DNA from: DATLXU01 sp035575515
GTDB taxonomy: Bacteria; Acidobacteriota; Blastocatellia; UBA7656
Assembly (NCBI GenBank): GCA_035575515.1
Contig: DATLXU010000106.1
Span: 36,384 to 100,383 of the forward strand
Reading direction: 5' to 3'
DNA: 64,000 nt
Below, one piece after another: positions 33,869-43,000 of the stretch (positions are counted from its first letter, which is position 1; each line of letters starts with the position of its first letter). The position numbers and the translations under genes are program-made. The notes beneath the pieces were generated by a model that saw only the letters and a program-made list of their open reading frames with translations, was not told the origin of the DNA and did no database searches.

Positions 33869-36202
33869 ATGAGCAAGAGGGGATTCATTTTTCGCATTCT
33901 TTCAATTGTTGCAATAGCCGCTTCATTGCTGTCGCAGCCGGGCGCGATTTCGCTGGCTCAGGAACAATCAAGAATTCAACTCGCAGTTGATACGGCGAAT
34001 TTCAATCAGGACGGAGTACTTGCGCTCTTCGGCGGGCTGAGGATGGGCGGCGAGATTGGCTTGCCCGTCGGCGCGGGCGACCTTAACGGAGATGATCGCG
34101 CCGATGTCGTCTTCTGCGAGATGTACGGCAGCGCGGGACCTGGCATTCGTCGCAACAACGGACAGGTAAATATTTATATCAGCGACGGGCGTGACAGCGG
34201 TTTTGTTAATGCGGCTCAGGACCCGCCGAACATCTTCAAGATATTCGGCGAACGCTCAGGCGACCTGTTAGGCACATCCGTTTCCGCAAACGGAGACATC
34301 AACGGCGATGGCCTGCGCGACATTGCAATTGGAGCTTCAGGGCACGACCGGCCCGGCCAGCCAATTGATGAAAACTCAGGCGCGGCGTACATAGTTTTAG
34401 GCTCGCATAATTTTAATCTTAACGCAGACCTTGCCACCGCAGACGGCAACCCTCCGCCGGGCGTGATCGAAATCCTGAGTCCGCAATCTGGCGCTCGCGC
34501 AGGCATTTGGATTGATGAAGGCGACATTGACGGCGACGGTTTTGCCGACATCATCATCGGAGCCGACCAGATAAATTCCAGCGCGGGCGACCACGTCGGC
34601 GGCGCGTACATAGTCTTTGGCTCCACTGCGCTCCCGCAGGTGATTGATCTGGCCGCGCCGCCTGTTGGAGTGCGAACGGCGCGAATACTCGGCAGAGCGC
34701 GCGAAGACCACTGGGGCGCGGCTTTACAGGTTGGTGACATAAATAACGACGGTTTGGGCGACATTATCATTGGCGGCTCTATATTTCGCGACTCAGCTTC
34801 TTATGTTACGCCCGACGATCAAGACAGCGGCCACGACGCGCGCGGAGCCGATTTCAGCGGGCGGCTCAACTGCGGCGCTGTCGCAGTCGTTTACGGATCG
34901 CGCGCGTTCCCTCAAACGGTTGACCTGAGCGCCCCGCCCGCGAACACGACAATGGTGTTCGGCGCGCAAGCGGGCGATCTGCTCGGCTCGCAAGTGCACT
35001 TCGGCGATTTGAACGGCGACGGGCGGACCGATTTGATAATGGGCGCGCTGCAAGCCCTCGCGCCGGACAATCGGGGCCGCACGGGCGCGGTCTATATTGT
35101 TTACGGCAGCCCGAATGTTTCCGGAGCCGCGATTGATCTTGCCGACACCGCCGCCTCGGGGCTTCAGATAACGACTATCTACGGCGAGAACCATCTCGAT
35201 TGCGGAGGCGACAGCGTTCGCTCTTTTGATATTAATAAAGACGGAATGAGCGATCTGTTCATCGGAAGCCCTGAGCACACGCTTGAGCCGGATGATCTGA
35301 ACGGTCTGCCTGAGCGCGAAGAGGCGGGCGACACGAAATTCATCTTCGGGCGGCGCGATTTTCTGCCGTCGGTCATCAAGCTCTATGACCCGCCAGCAGA
35401 CATTCAAGTGTTTCGGCTCGCGGGCGGCGATGAGGAGGACGAATTCTCTTATCGGCTCACGGGCGGCGACGTCGACGGCGACGGCTACGTTGACTACATC
35501 GCAAACGCGATGCACGCCGACGGATTGAACAACGCCGTCATCAACGCCGGTGACGTTTACATCTTCAGCGGCAAGAAACTCTCGGCGCGCTTGGGCATGC
35601 TCGCGCCCGAAGCCGCTCCGACGCCCGTGATTACGAGCGCAACTTTGCTTGTGAATAACCAGCCTGCGCAACAAGCCAGCGCCGGTCAAAGCGGCTTGCG
35701 GATAAGGATACGAGGCTCGAATCTGAGACAGGACACCGAAGTGACGATTAACGGAATTAAGGTCATCTCGCATCTGCCAGAGCCTGCGCCCGACTTCCCT
35801 GAAATATTCGTTGAGCTGGATGAGAACCCTGCGATACGAAACAGCGCGGGGCCGCTCGTTGTTCGCCTCCGCAACACGAATCCAGCGCCGTCCGCCTTCT
35901 CGAACGAAGTCGTCGCCGGACGGCTCATCGGGCCTGAGATAACTTCAATCGGGTTCAAGAAGAAAGGCTCTGGGCTTTTAATCTTGAAGATAAGCGGCGC
36001 GAATTTCCCAACGAACGCGACGGTCGAAGTGAGAGCCAACAATCGGTTGGTCTCGCTCAAGTCGGCTTCGGTTGACGCGAGCGACTTCATTCGCGTGAAG
36101 ATAAGCGCGAGCAACGCGCCGCCTTCGGGAACTGTCTTGCGCGTGAAAGTCATCAGCGCGACGGGCATCGCATCAAACGAGTTCACGGCCACGGTTCCTT
36201 GA
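33869..36202 (+). CDS. Secreted FG-GAP (integrin-alpha-like propeller) protein with C-terminal TIG repeats
   Basis: From ATG 33869 (GAGAGG upstream) the product has 777 residues: a signal peptide (about 1-30) and about seven FG-GAP blades, each with a calcium loop of the form DxNxDGxxD (DLNGDDRAD, DINGDGLRD, DIDGDGFAD, DINNDGLGD, DLNGDGRTD, DINKDGMSD, DVDGDGYVD). Two IPT/TIG-like domains follow from about 590 to the end. FG-GAP propellers usually mediate adhesion or recognition at the cell surface. The frame opens earlier at 33821 but the signal peptide decides the start. The TIG segments resemble that of the protein at 2683. Confidence 0.88.
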   Translation: MSKRGFIFRILSIVAIAASLLSQPGAISLAQEQSRIQLAVDTANFNQDGVLALFGGLRMGGEIGLPVGAGDLNGDDRADVVFCEMYGSAGPGIRRNNGQVNIYISDGRDSGFVNAAQDPPNIFKIFGERSGDLLGTSVSANGDINGDGLRDIAIGASGHDRPGQPIDENSGAAYIVLGSHNFNLNADLATADGNPPPGVIEILSPQSGARAGIWIDEGDIDGDGFADIIIGADQINSSAGDHVGGAYIVFGSTALPQVIDLAAPPVGVRTARILGRAREDHWGAALQVGDINNDGLGDIIIGGSIFRDSASYVTPDDQDSGHDARGADFSGRLNCGAVAVVYGSRAFPQTVDLSAPPANTTMVFGAQAGDLLGSQVHFGDLNGDGRTDLIMGALQALAPDNRGRTGAVYIVYGSPNVSGAAIDLADTAASGLQITTIYGENHLDCGGDSVRSFDINKDGMSDLFIGSPEHTLEPDDLNGLPEREEAGDTKFIFGRRDFLPSVIKLYDPPADIQVFRLAGGDEEDEFSYRLTGGDVDGDGYVDYIANAMHADGLNNAVINAGDVYIFSGKKLSARLGMLAPEAAPTPVITSATLLVNNQPAQQASAGQSGLRIRIRGSNLRQDTEVTINGIKVISHLPEPAPDFPEIFVELDENPAIRNSAGPLVVRLRNTNPAPSAFSNEVVAGRLIGPEITSIGFKKKGSGLLILKISGANFPTNATVEVRANNRLVSLKSASVDASDFIRVKISASNAPPSGTVLRVKVISATGIASNEFTATVP

Positions 36203-36240
36203 TAGCCGGTTGCCGATTTACCATCTGCGATCTCAAATCA

Positions 36241-37103
36241 ACGATTCGATGGCGAACGAATTGCAGAAGACTCTAAAGCTCTTTCATCAACTTCTGATAG
36301 AGTTGAAACACTGCTTCGACATTTCGCTCATCGGTCTCGCGCTGCTTCGATTATGCTGCTTCACTTTCGCCGCGCAATTGGCGAGGAGCACAGCTTAGAG
36401 GTTTGCAGCCGCTCGCACTACGTCGACACAGACATGGATTGGAAGGCTCGCCTTCGCACCGTCGGCAAATCCATGCGCTACAATCTCACGCGGCGCGTCA
36501 GCAACCTGTTTGAAGAATATGATTGCAGGTTCCACCTTATAGAAAATGCGGACGAGCTTGAACCGGCGATGGATGCGCTCGTAGAGTTGCATCAGGCGCG
36601 ATGGCAGTCGAAGGACGAGCAGGGCGTGTTCGCCCTTCCCGGCGTCGAAGAGTTTATGAAAGAAGCGATGCGCGCAAGCTTTACTGAAGGGCGATTGCGA
36701 TTGTAGACGCTGGAAGTGAATGGACGGATTGCAGTTGTGCGGTTCGCATTTTTCGATAACAACAAAGTGTATGGCTTTCAAGGCGGATTCGACCCGGCTT
36801 ACACGAAGAACGGGCTTGGAGCTATACAAAGAGCTTTGTGCCTGCGAGCCTGCGTACACGACGAGCGAATCCGCGAGTATGATTTTTCTGAGCGGCGAAG
36901 AACATTACAAAAGCATGTGGACCAAGCTGCACCGCGAAAACGTCTGCTTGATGCAGATGCGTCGCGGAATGCGCTCCTTGATTTACACGGCGTTCCTGAA
37001 ACGCATACAAATCGCAAGATCGGTTGGGAGGCGAATACTTCCGGCATCTATAAAAGCGGCAGCATATCGCCTGTTCATAGAAAGGCATCATTACTCGAAG
37101 TAA
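36241..37103 (+). pseudogene. Broken CelD/BcsL-type GNAT acetyltransferase
   Basis: One frame gives SHYVDTDMDWKARL, GKSMRYNLTRR and a middle region up to an in-frame TAG (36704-36706), then continues in the same frame as EVNGRIAVVRFAFFDNNKVY and FQGGFDPAYTKNGLG. Near 36822 the sense shifts to another frame: LYKELCACEPAY, FLSGEEHYKSMWTK and LHRENVCLMQMRRG, ending at 37103. This order matches the Acetyltransf_6/CelD family. A nonsense codon plus a frameshift and no clear start make it a pseudogene. Confidence 0.75.
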
Positions 37104-37514
37104 GCACAACACGCAGATCTGCTGCCTTTTATAATCAATCCTGTCAAAAGCATGTCGCTGTCTCGCTCACAGCAAATAGGCGCGCTAGTGCTCGTTGCGC
37201 TGCTCATCGCGCTTTTGTTGTACCGCTCCTGCTGACGCGCATCTCACCTGCGCAACAATTGGCGGCACAGGTATTGCACGTAATTTCTCTTAAGCTATTT
37301 ACAACTTCCCCAACTGCCTGAGCCGCAGCGGCTTACGGCGATCTTTGCAAAAGCAGTCGCACACGCGCGGCGCACTCGTGTCCCACGCAAGTGCAATCTT
37401 GCGCGCGTGCGGCCTTCGTTTTGAAACTGCAAATCAACCAGATTCAATCTGCGCGGGCTGTCTGCGTCAGCCGCCCGCCAGGTGTTTCTGAAGAACGAGT
37501 AAAGGAGGGTGAAC
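37104..37514. other. Intergenic region with one possible 27-residue membrane peptide
   Basis: These ~410 bases separate the broken acetyltransferase from the DUF4142 gene and should hold the latter's promoter. The only frame of note is ATG 37152 to TGA 37235: MSLSRSQQIGALVL, then a hydrophobic stretch and YRSC. It has no clear ribosome site and may be another gene remnant. Nothing else is recognised. Confidence 0.3.
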
Positions 37515-38360
37515 ATGATGCGTATGATTTTCAAGGCCGTAGTTTTCTTATCGCTGCTGATGGCCATCGTGCTCAGCATCAATATGATGGTCGGAGCGCA
37601 GCAGCCACAAAGCCCCACCTCTCAGACCAGTAAAGAACAGGACAAGACGAAGACAACCCAGCAGACCAAAAAGCAGCAGCCCCAGCAAGCTCAACCCACA
37701 ACCAAGCAGAAGACAGATGCCACAGGCACGTCCACAACTGACGCGGCCAACGCGTCAGCCCCGGCTAACTCTGATAATGAGGTCGTCATTAAGTTGGCGC
37801 ATGGCGGAATGATGGAAGTCGAGCTTGGGAAACTTGCCGTCGAGAAGGCCGCAAGCGACAGCGTGAAGCAATTCGCTCAGCGCATGATTGACGACCACTC
37901 AAAAGCCAACACAGAGCTTAGCGAGCTAGCCTCACAGAAAGGGATCACTCTGCCAACAATGACCGAGCAGGCGAAGAATCCAGACAACACCTCGACGGCT
38001 CAGGTTCAGAACGTGGCAACCGGCGGTAAAGACGACCATTCGACCATGCACAAAAGCGGGGCGAACAAAGATCAGGCGAAGATGATGGAAGAGCATCAAA
38101 AGGCTATGAGCAAGCTCGCCGGCCTTTCAGGCGCTGATTTCGACCGCGAGTACATGGAGATGATGGTCAAGGATCACGAGAAAGTTGCGGCATTGCTTGA
38201 GAAAGCATCCACGAATGCGAGTGATGCCGACATAAAGGCTTTCGCCGCGAAGACTCTCCCGGTTGTGAACGAGCATTTGCAAATGGCGCGTTCAATCCAG
38301 GCGAGTCTGAAAGGCGATACGAACAAGACAAACCCACCGAATAAGAAGCCGGGCAAATAA
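37515..38360 (+). CDS. Exported DUF4142 protein with Gln/Lys/Thr-rich linker
   Basis: The 281-residue protein has a signal peptide (about 1-28), a low-complexity Gln/Lys/Thr/Pro linker (about 32-85) and a DUF4142 ferritin-like four-helix domain (about 95-275, EVELGKLAVEKAASDSVKQFAQRMIDDH ... AFAAKTLPVVNEHLQMA, given here as fragments). The family is exported, and its function is unknown, with links to stress survival. AAAGGAGG (37501-37508) abuts a GTG and lies six bases before ATG 37515, so ATG is the start. The FAD-Rieske gene is convergent. Confidence 0.88.
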   Translation: MMRMIFKAVVFLSLLMAIVLSINMMVGAQQPQSPTSQTSKEQDKTKTTQQTKKQQPQQAQPTTKQKTDATGTSTTDAANASAPANSDNEVVIKLAHGGMMEVELGKLAVEKAASDSVKQFAQRMIDDHSKANTELSELASQKGITLPTMTEQAKNPDNTSTAQVQNVATGGKDDHSTMHKSGANKDQAKMMEEHQKAMSKLAGLSGADFDREYMEMMVKDHEKVAALLEKASTNASDADIKAFAAKTLPVVNEHLQMARSIQASLKGDTNKTNPPNKKPGK

Positions 38361-38452
38361 CGCCTCCGTACAATGCGGAAGCCATGACAACGAACAATGC
38401 TTGAGCGGAGACGCGCGGCTTGACTCACACGCGCCTTCGCTCAAGTATTGAT

Positions 38453-39979
38453 TCACTCTTCTACCGCCTCAAGGTCGCTATTGGCAGGGCCGTTGATGAC
38501 GCGACCGAAAGCATCATAACGCGAACCGTGACACGGGCAATCCCACGTCTTGTCGGCAGAGTTCCATTGAACTATGCAGCCGAGATGACGGCACACGGCT
38601 GAACGTTTGTGCAACGCGCCGGTTTCGTCTCGATAGACTGCAAGCTTTGCAAGGCCGCTGCGGATGACAGCGCCTTCGCCTTCGCGAATCTCTTCGACCG
38701 ATTCAACGTCGCCGCCTGCAAGATAGTCTTTCACATATTGCGCCGCGACGTTGAGGTTTTCTTTCGCGAATTCACCCGCCGTCTTCAACGACACGCGCGA
38801 CGGGTCGTAAAGCCGCGCCCACCGATTCTCTCTTTCTAATATCAGATCGGTCAGCAGCAATCCGGCAATCGTGCCGTGCGTCATGCCCATGCCCGAATCG
38901 CCCGTTGCAATATAAACATTGTCATCATCGCCGGGGTTTCGTCCGATGAAAGCCACTCCGTCGACAGGCTCCATCACCTGGCCGAGCCAGCGAAACTCTA
39001 CCGCTTCAATCATCGGAAACCTTTCCCGCGCCCATTGTTCTAGGCGCAACCATCGCTCTTCGTATTTTTTGGCCTGGCCGGATTTGTGATCTTCGCCGCC
39101 GACTATCAGCACATCCGAGTCGGCTTCGCTTTGCAGTCGGATGTAGTGGTATGGGTCGAGCGTGTCCCAATAGAGAGAGCGCGCGATTGATCCGCGCGGC
39201 GCTCGCGCGCCGATGACGTAGGTTGTGTATGGGGCCTGCTTCGTGTGAATAGTGACGACGTTTGTGACGGGAGTGTTTGTCGCAACTACGACTGCGCCCG
39301 CAGTAATTATGTGTCCGCTTGCTGTGGCGATGCACGCGAACGAGCCGCCCGTTATTTCGCTTGCGCGTGTGCGAATGAATATGCGCCCGCCGAGTCGTTC
39401 TATTGCGCGGGCAAGCCCCGCAATGTATTTGAGCGGATGAAACTGCGCCTGTCGCGGGAAGCGCAAACACGTGCCCGTGTCGAATGAATCAATCGGTGCG
39501 CGCGCGACCATCTCAACGTCTGCTAGTCCTGCGCGGCGTGCGGCTTCGAGCTCGCGCTGAAGCAACTCAATCGAATCGCCGGGCGGGAGGAACAGGTAGC
39601 CGTCCAGCCGCTCGAAGTCGCAATCAATCTTTTCTTCCGCGACGATTGATTCAATCCTGTCAATCGCCGCAGTGTGGCTTTCGGCAATCAACCGTGTCAT
39701 CTCATTGCCGTGAACGCGCTCCATTTCTTGATAGCGATCATCGAATGCGTTTGAAAGATGAGCCGTAGTTAGTTGAGTCATCCCGCCAGCGATTGGCCCA
39801 TCGTCAATGACGACTACCGCGCGGCCTTCGCGCGCGAGCAGGTAGCCGACACTCATTCCAGCTATGCCCGCGCCAACGATGCACACATCGGCGCGCGTGT
39901 CTTCTGCAAGCGGTTGTCGTTCCGGCACGTTTGCCGTGGCCATCCAGACGGAAGTAGTTTGTCCCGAATCAGTTTTCAT
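38453..39979 (-). CDS. FAD-dependent oxidoreductase with C-terminal Rieske [2Fe-2S] domain
   Basis: The 508-residue protein has an N-terminal DAO-type FAD domain with the dinucleotide motif VGAGIAGMS (36-41 core GAGIAG), VATNTPV in mid-domain and YIATGDSGMGMTHG near the FAD-closing region. A Rieske domain ends the protein with C463-R-H465 and C481-P-C-H484. Such proteins move electrons between an amine or similar donor and the cluster; the substrate is unknown. No signal peptide is seen. The family often sits near stress-membrane genes such as DUF2231, as here. Confidence 0.9.
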   Translation of the reverse strand: MKTDSGQTTSVWMATANVPERQPLAEDTRADVCIVGAGIAGMSVGYLLAREGRAVVVIDDGPIAGGMTQLTTAHLSNAFDDRYQEMERVHGNEMTRLIAESHTAAIDRIESIVAEEKIDCDFERLDGYLFLPPGDSIELLQRELEAARRAGLADVEMVARAPIDSFDTGTCLRFPRQAQFHPLKYIAGLARAIERLGGRIFIRTRASEITGGSFACIATASGHIITAGAVVVATNTPVTNVVTIHTKQAPYTTYVIGARAPRGSIARSLYWDTLDPYHYIRLQSEADSDVLIVGGEDHKSGQAKKYEERWLRLEQWARERFPMIEAVEFRWLGQVMEPVDGVAFIGRNPGDDDNVYIATGDSGMGMTHGTIAGLLLTDLILERENRWARLYDPSRVSLKTAGEFAKENLNVAAQYVKDYLAGGDVESVEEIREGEGAVIRSGLAKLAVYRDETGALHKRSAVCRHLGCIVQWNSADKTWDCPCHGSRYDAFGRVINGPANSDLEAVEE

Positions 39980-40407
39980 AATCGCTTGCCTCCTATGACT
40001 GGTCTAACAGACAAGCGAACCACAAAAGTAAGTATTGACGGCTTCTAATCGAAAGGAGTAGTAGTAAATTAGCGGCTAACGATCCACAATATGATGGTAA
40101 CGTCAGCCGGCAAGAACAACAACCTGCTACGGACGCGAATCGGAAGCAGTAGCCGAAAGCGATCTTTTCATCCTGTTGATTCATCCCCCGGAATCGCTAT
40201 TGAGATGAAGCGAACTATAACCCTGCAAGTGAATCTCCGCTGTGATAGCAAGCCGCCGGTGAAAGAGATTTGTTAGTTCATGCACAGACAATGGCGGCGC
40301 GTAAGAGTTACTTTTGTTTTACAACCGAATTCATCGCCTACACAACAAGGACGCTTATCGTAGGAGGATCAGGGATACCCAATCAATCCGTAACCAGGAG
40401 GGATACT
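39980..40407. other. Divergent regulatory region between FAD-Rieske and dihaem cytochrome genes
   Basis: These 428 bases separate the two divergent starts. There is no convincing ORF; the in-frame extension upstream of ATG 40408 back to 40270 has no family resemblance. I see no clear promoter or repeat. Confidence 0.4.
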
Positions 40408-41838
40408 ATGGGAAGCGATACCCGAAAGCCACTGACCATGCCGATCAAGAAAACCATTTCACTCACGGTAACATTGCTCGCAATCATCGGGTTCGTGTCT
40501 CTGTCAATTGACAGCAGCCGCGCTCAGAATGATTCGAGCGTTCAAATTCAAGGCAAGAAAGCGAAGGCAAGCGCCTTCGACAGTCAGATCACAACGCACG
40601 CCGACCAGATGATAGAAGAAGGCAAACAGACCTTCCGCTTTGACACGTTCGGCGACGAGTCTTTCTGGGGCGATATGCTCCAGTTGCACAAAGCAGTTGA
40701 AGGCTCGCGCTTCGGCGGGGTCGGCGCGGGCCTGACTCCGAAAACCGCTCTGACGCTCGGTCTGAAAGTTGACGTGGACGCGCTGCCGAAGTCGCTGCAG
40801 AAAGATGTTGAAAAAGGCCGAGTCAATCTCGATGATCCCGCGACGACGCTCGCGCTGCTCAAGCTCGACGCCGTTGTCGGCGTGAAAGGCATCTTTCAGG
40901 GCGACAGCTTGAAATCAATCGGAATAACCTGCGCGCTTTGTCATTCGACGGTTGACGACTCGCTAGCCGCAGGCATCGGCCACCGACTCGACGGGTGGGC
41001 CAATCGCGATCTCAACGTCGGCGAAATCGTCGCCCTCGCGCCCGACCTCAGCCCGTTCGCGAATCTTCTCGGCGTGAGCCAGGACACCGTGCGGCAGGTG
41101 TTGCGCAGTTGGGGACCGGGCAAATTCGATGCAGAGTTGATACTCGACGGCAAAGCGGTCAACTCGCAGCAAGTCTCAAACGGCGTCACGCGAACGAACG
41201 TGCCGGGTGCGACGCTGATCCCGCCCGCCTTCGGGCTTGCAGGTGTGAACCTGCACACGTGGACCGGCTGGGGTTCGGTCACTCACTGGAATGCGTTTGT
41301 CGCCAACCTCGAAATGCATGGAAAGGGCAGATTCTTTGATCCTCGCTTGAATGATGCGTCGCAGTTTCCAATCGCCGCCGCGCACGGCTTCGGGGATTTG
41401 CCGCACATTGAGCCGGACGAAGACTTAATCACGCCCAAGCTCGCCGCGCTGCACTTCTATCAGCTTGCGATACCTGCGCCGACGCCGCAGCCGGGCAGAG
41501 ACTTCGATCCGGCAGCGGCCAAGCGCGGCGATGAGCTGTTCGAGGGCAAAGCGCAATGCAATAACTGCCACGTTGATCCGCTCTACACAGAGCCGGGCTG
41601 GAACCTGCACACGGCGTCAGAAATCTGCATTGACGATTTTCAGGCCAACCGCGCGCCTGATCGCCGCTACAGAACGTCGCCGTTGAAGGGACTGTTCACT
41701 CACCAGAAGGGCGGCTTCTTCCACGATGGTCGCTTTGCAACTTTGCTCGATGTGGTCAATCACTACAACACCTGCTTTCATCTGGGATTGACCGATCAGG
41801 AGAAGCGAGACCTTGTTGAGTACCTGAAGTCGCTTTAA
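40408..41838 (+). CDS. Exported dihaem cytochrome c (peroxidase-like C-terminal region)
   Basis: From ATG 40408, set by CAGGAGGG, the product has 476 residues with a signal peptide (about 1-39, ending SSRA). Haem sites are CALCH (175-179) and CNNCH (384-388). The C-terminal pattern YRTSPLKGLF, GGFFHDGRFATLLDVVNHYN resembles MauG/cytochrome c peroxidase-type dihaem proteins, and the N-terminal FDTFGDESFWGDMLQLHKA is typical of a widespread dihaem subgroup. It should act in the periplasm as an electron carrier or oxidase. A terminator-like hairpin follows. Confidence 0.88.
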   Translation: MGSDTRKPLTMPIKKTISLTVTLLAIIGFVSLSIDSSRAQNDSSVQIQGKKAKASAFDSQITTHADQMIEEGKQTFRFDTFGDESFWGDMLQLHKAVEGSRFGGVGAGLTPKTALTLGLKVDVDALPKSLQKDVEKGRVNLDDPATTLALLKLDAVVGVKGIFQGDSLKSIGITCALCHSTVDDSLAAGIGHRLDGWANRDLNVGEIVALAPDLSPFANLLGVSQDTVRQVLRSWGPGKFDAELILDGKAVNSQQVSNGVTRTNVPGATLIPPAFGLAGVNLHTWTGWGSVTHWNAFVANLEMHGKGRFFDPRLNDASQFPIAAAHGFGDLPHIEPDEDLITPKLAALHFYQLAIPAPTPQPGRDFDPAAAKRGDELFEGKAQCNNCHVDPLYTEPGWNLHTASEICIDDFQANRAPDRRYRTSPLKGLFTHQKGGFFHDGRFATLLDVVNHYNTCFHLGLTDQEKRDLVEYLKSL

Positions 41839-41881
41839 GCGGCAAGGCGCTGGCACGGGCCTTGCAATTACAAAAGGCAAG

Positions 41882-41925
41882 GGCGCGGATTCTGTATAGC
41901 TGATTTGCCGGACCGCGCCTTTTTT
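41882..41925 (+). terminator. Intrinsic terminator after the dihaem cytochrome gene
   Basis: GGCGCGG (41882-41888) pairs with CCGCGCC (41913-41919), followed by six T. It lies 44 nt past the stop codon and separates the cytochrome gene from the DUF2231 gene. Confidence 0.65.
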
Positions 41926-42027
41926 CCAAATCTCGTCGGAAAGCTGGCCGAAAGCTCTGACGAGTAAGTGTACTGTTGTCCCATAAAAACTGATGGAAGA
42001 TAGTGCACATCGAAAGGAGGTAAGGTT

Positions 42028-42519
42028 ATGAGAACTCCTGCAAGTATTGGAAGCCATCCAATTCACCCGATGTTAATCCCGTTCCCGTTCGCACTGTGGT
42101 TCTTCTCTCTGGTCGCGGACATAATTTATTACGCGACAGACAGAGCAATCTGGGAAGACGTGGCGTTTTACACGCTCGCAGGCGGCATAGTCGGCGCGGT
42201 GATTGCGGCAGTGCCAGGCTTTATTGATTATCTCTCGATCAGGGACGAGCGGGTAAACAGCATAGCCAACTGGCACGCGCGTTTGAACGTGATTGCGCTG
42301 CTCGTCTTTGCTGCGAGCTTCTATCTGAGAACGACGGACGGAATGCGGATGATCAACCGCAATATGATGATACCGCTTCTGCTGTCGGTCCTGGGCGTGA
42401 TCTTGATAATGATTTCGGGCTGGCTGGGCGGCTCGATGGTTTACAAACACGGCATAGCGGTTGAGCCGCAGCCTGAAGCAAGGACGACTGAAGAGACCAG
42501 GCCGCGCCGCGTGGCTTAA
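42028..42519 (+). CDS. DUF2231 four-span membrane protein
   Basis: The 163-residue protein has four spans and the DUF2231 hallmarks SIGSHPIHPMLIPFPFALW at the start, GFIDYLSI after span two and GWLGGSMVYKHG near the end. The conserved histidines suggest a haem or quinone site, but function is unproven. AAAGGAGG precedes ATG 42028. DUF2231 genes commonly accompany Rieske and cytochrome genes, and this fits the local group. Confidence 0.92.
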   Translation: MRTPASIGSHPIHPMLIPFPFALWFFSLVADIIYYATDRAIWEDVAFYTLAGGIVGAVIAAVPGFIDYLSIRDERVNSIANWHARLNVIALLVFAASFYLRTTDGMRMINRNMMIPLLLSVLGVILIMISGWLGGSMVYKHGIAVEPQPEARTTEETRPRRVA

Positions 42520-42623
42520 TGCGCGATTAGTTCTTCGATAATTAAATCTGATGGCGTATGCATTCGCTCTTGATAGGCGATGTGTGCGCCATCGCAGATA
42601 TTTTCCAGGGGGAGGTGTTTTTT

Positions 42624-42932
42624 ATGGCTGGAGCAGCTAGAGTCACGACCGATCACAACGAAATCCGAAGGTGGGTTGAAGAGCGCGGCGGCCATCCCGC
42701 GTGCGTCAAGGGAACTGGCAGCAAAGATGATCCGGGCCTGCTGCGCATTGACTATCCCGGCTACAGCGGCGAAGAGACGCTTCAGCCGATTTCGTGGGAA
42801 GAGTTCTTCGACAAGTTTGAAAAAGAGCGGCTGGCTTTCCTTTATCAGGAAGAGACCGAGCGCGGCCAGGAAAGTCGTTTCTCCAAGCTCATTGACCGCG
42901 AATCAGTCGACGTTGCATCGCAAAGCAAATGA
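42624..42932 (+). CDS. Small conserved protein of unknown function
   Basis: From ATG 42624 (GGGGGAGG upstream) the product has 102 residues: TTDHNEIRRWVEERGGHPACVKGTG, DDPGLLRIDYPGYSG and ISWEEFFDKFEKERLAFLYQ. The pattern is familiar from small bacterial proteins found near stress or plant-associated genes, but no function is known. It has no signal peptide or span. The frame is open from 42558, but the strong ribosome site decides the start. Confidence 0.75.
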   Translation: MAGAARVTTDHNEIRRWVEERGGHPACVKGTGSKDDPGLLRIDYPGYSGEETLQPISWEEFFDKFEKERLAFLYQEETERGQESRFSKLIDRESVDVASQSK

Positions 42933-42944
42933 GGCGAAGGCTGC

Positions 42945-42983
42945 GAGCGCACGAAGAATGATACCGTGAATCTTCGTGCGCTC
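42945..42983. terminator. Strong bidirectional hairpin terminator
   Basis: GAGCGCACGAAGA (42945-42957) and TCTTCGTGCGCTC (42971-42983) are perfect 13-bp inverted repeats with a 13-nt loop, followed by CGCGTTTT. It lies between convergent genes. Confidence 0.8.
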
Positions 42984-43000
42984 CGCGTTTTGGTGATTAA

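Noticed and set aside
34793..35773. 326-codon frame on the minus strand opposite the FG-GAP gene
   Set aside because: It lies wholly antisense to the calcium-loop repeats and shows no recognisable domain.
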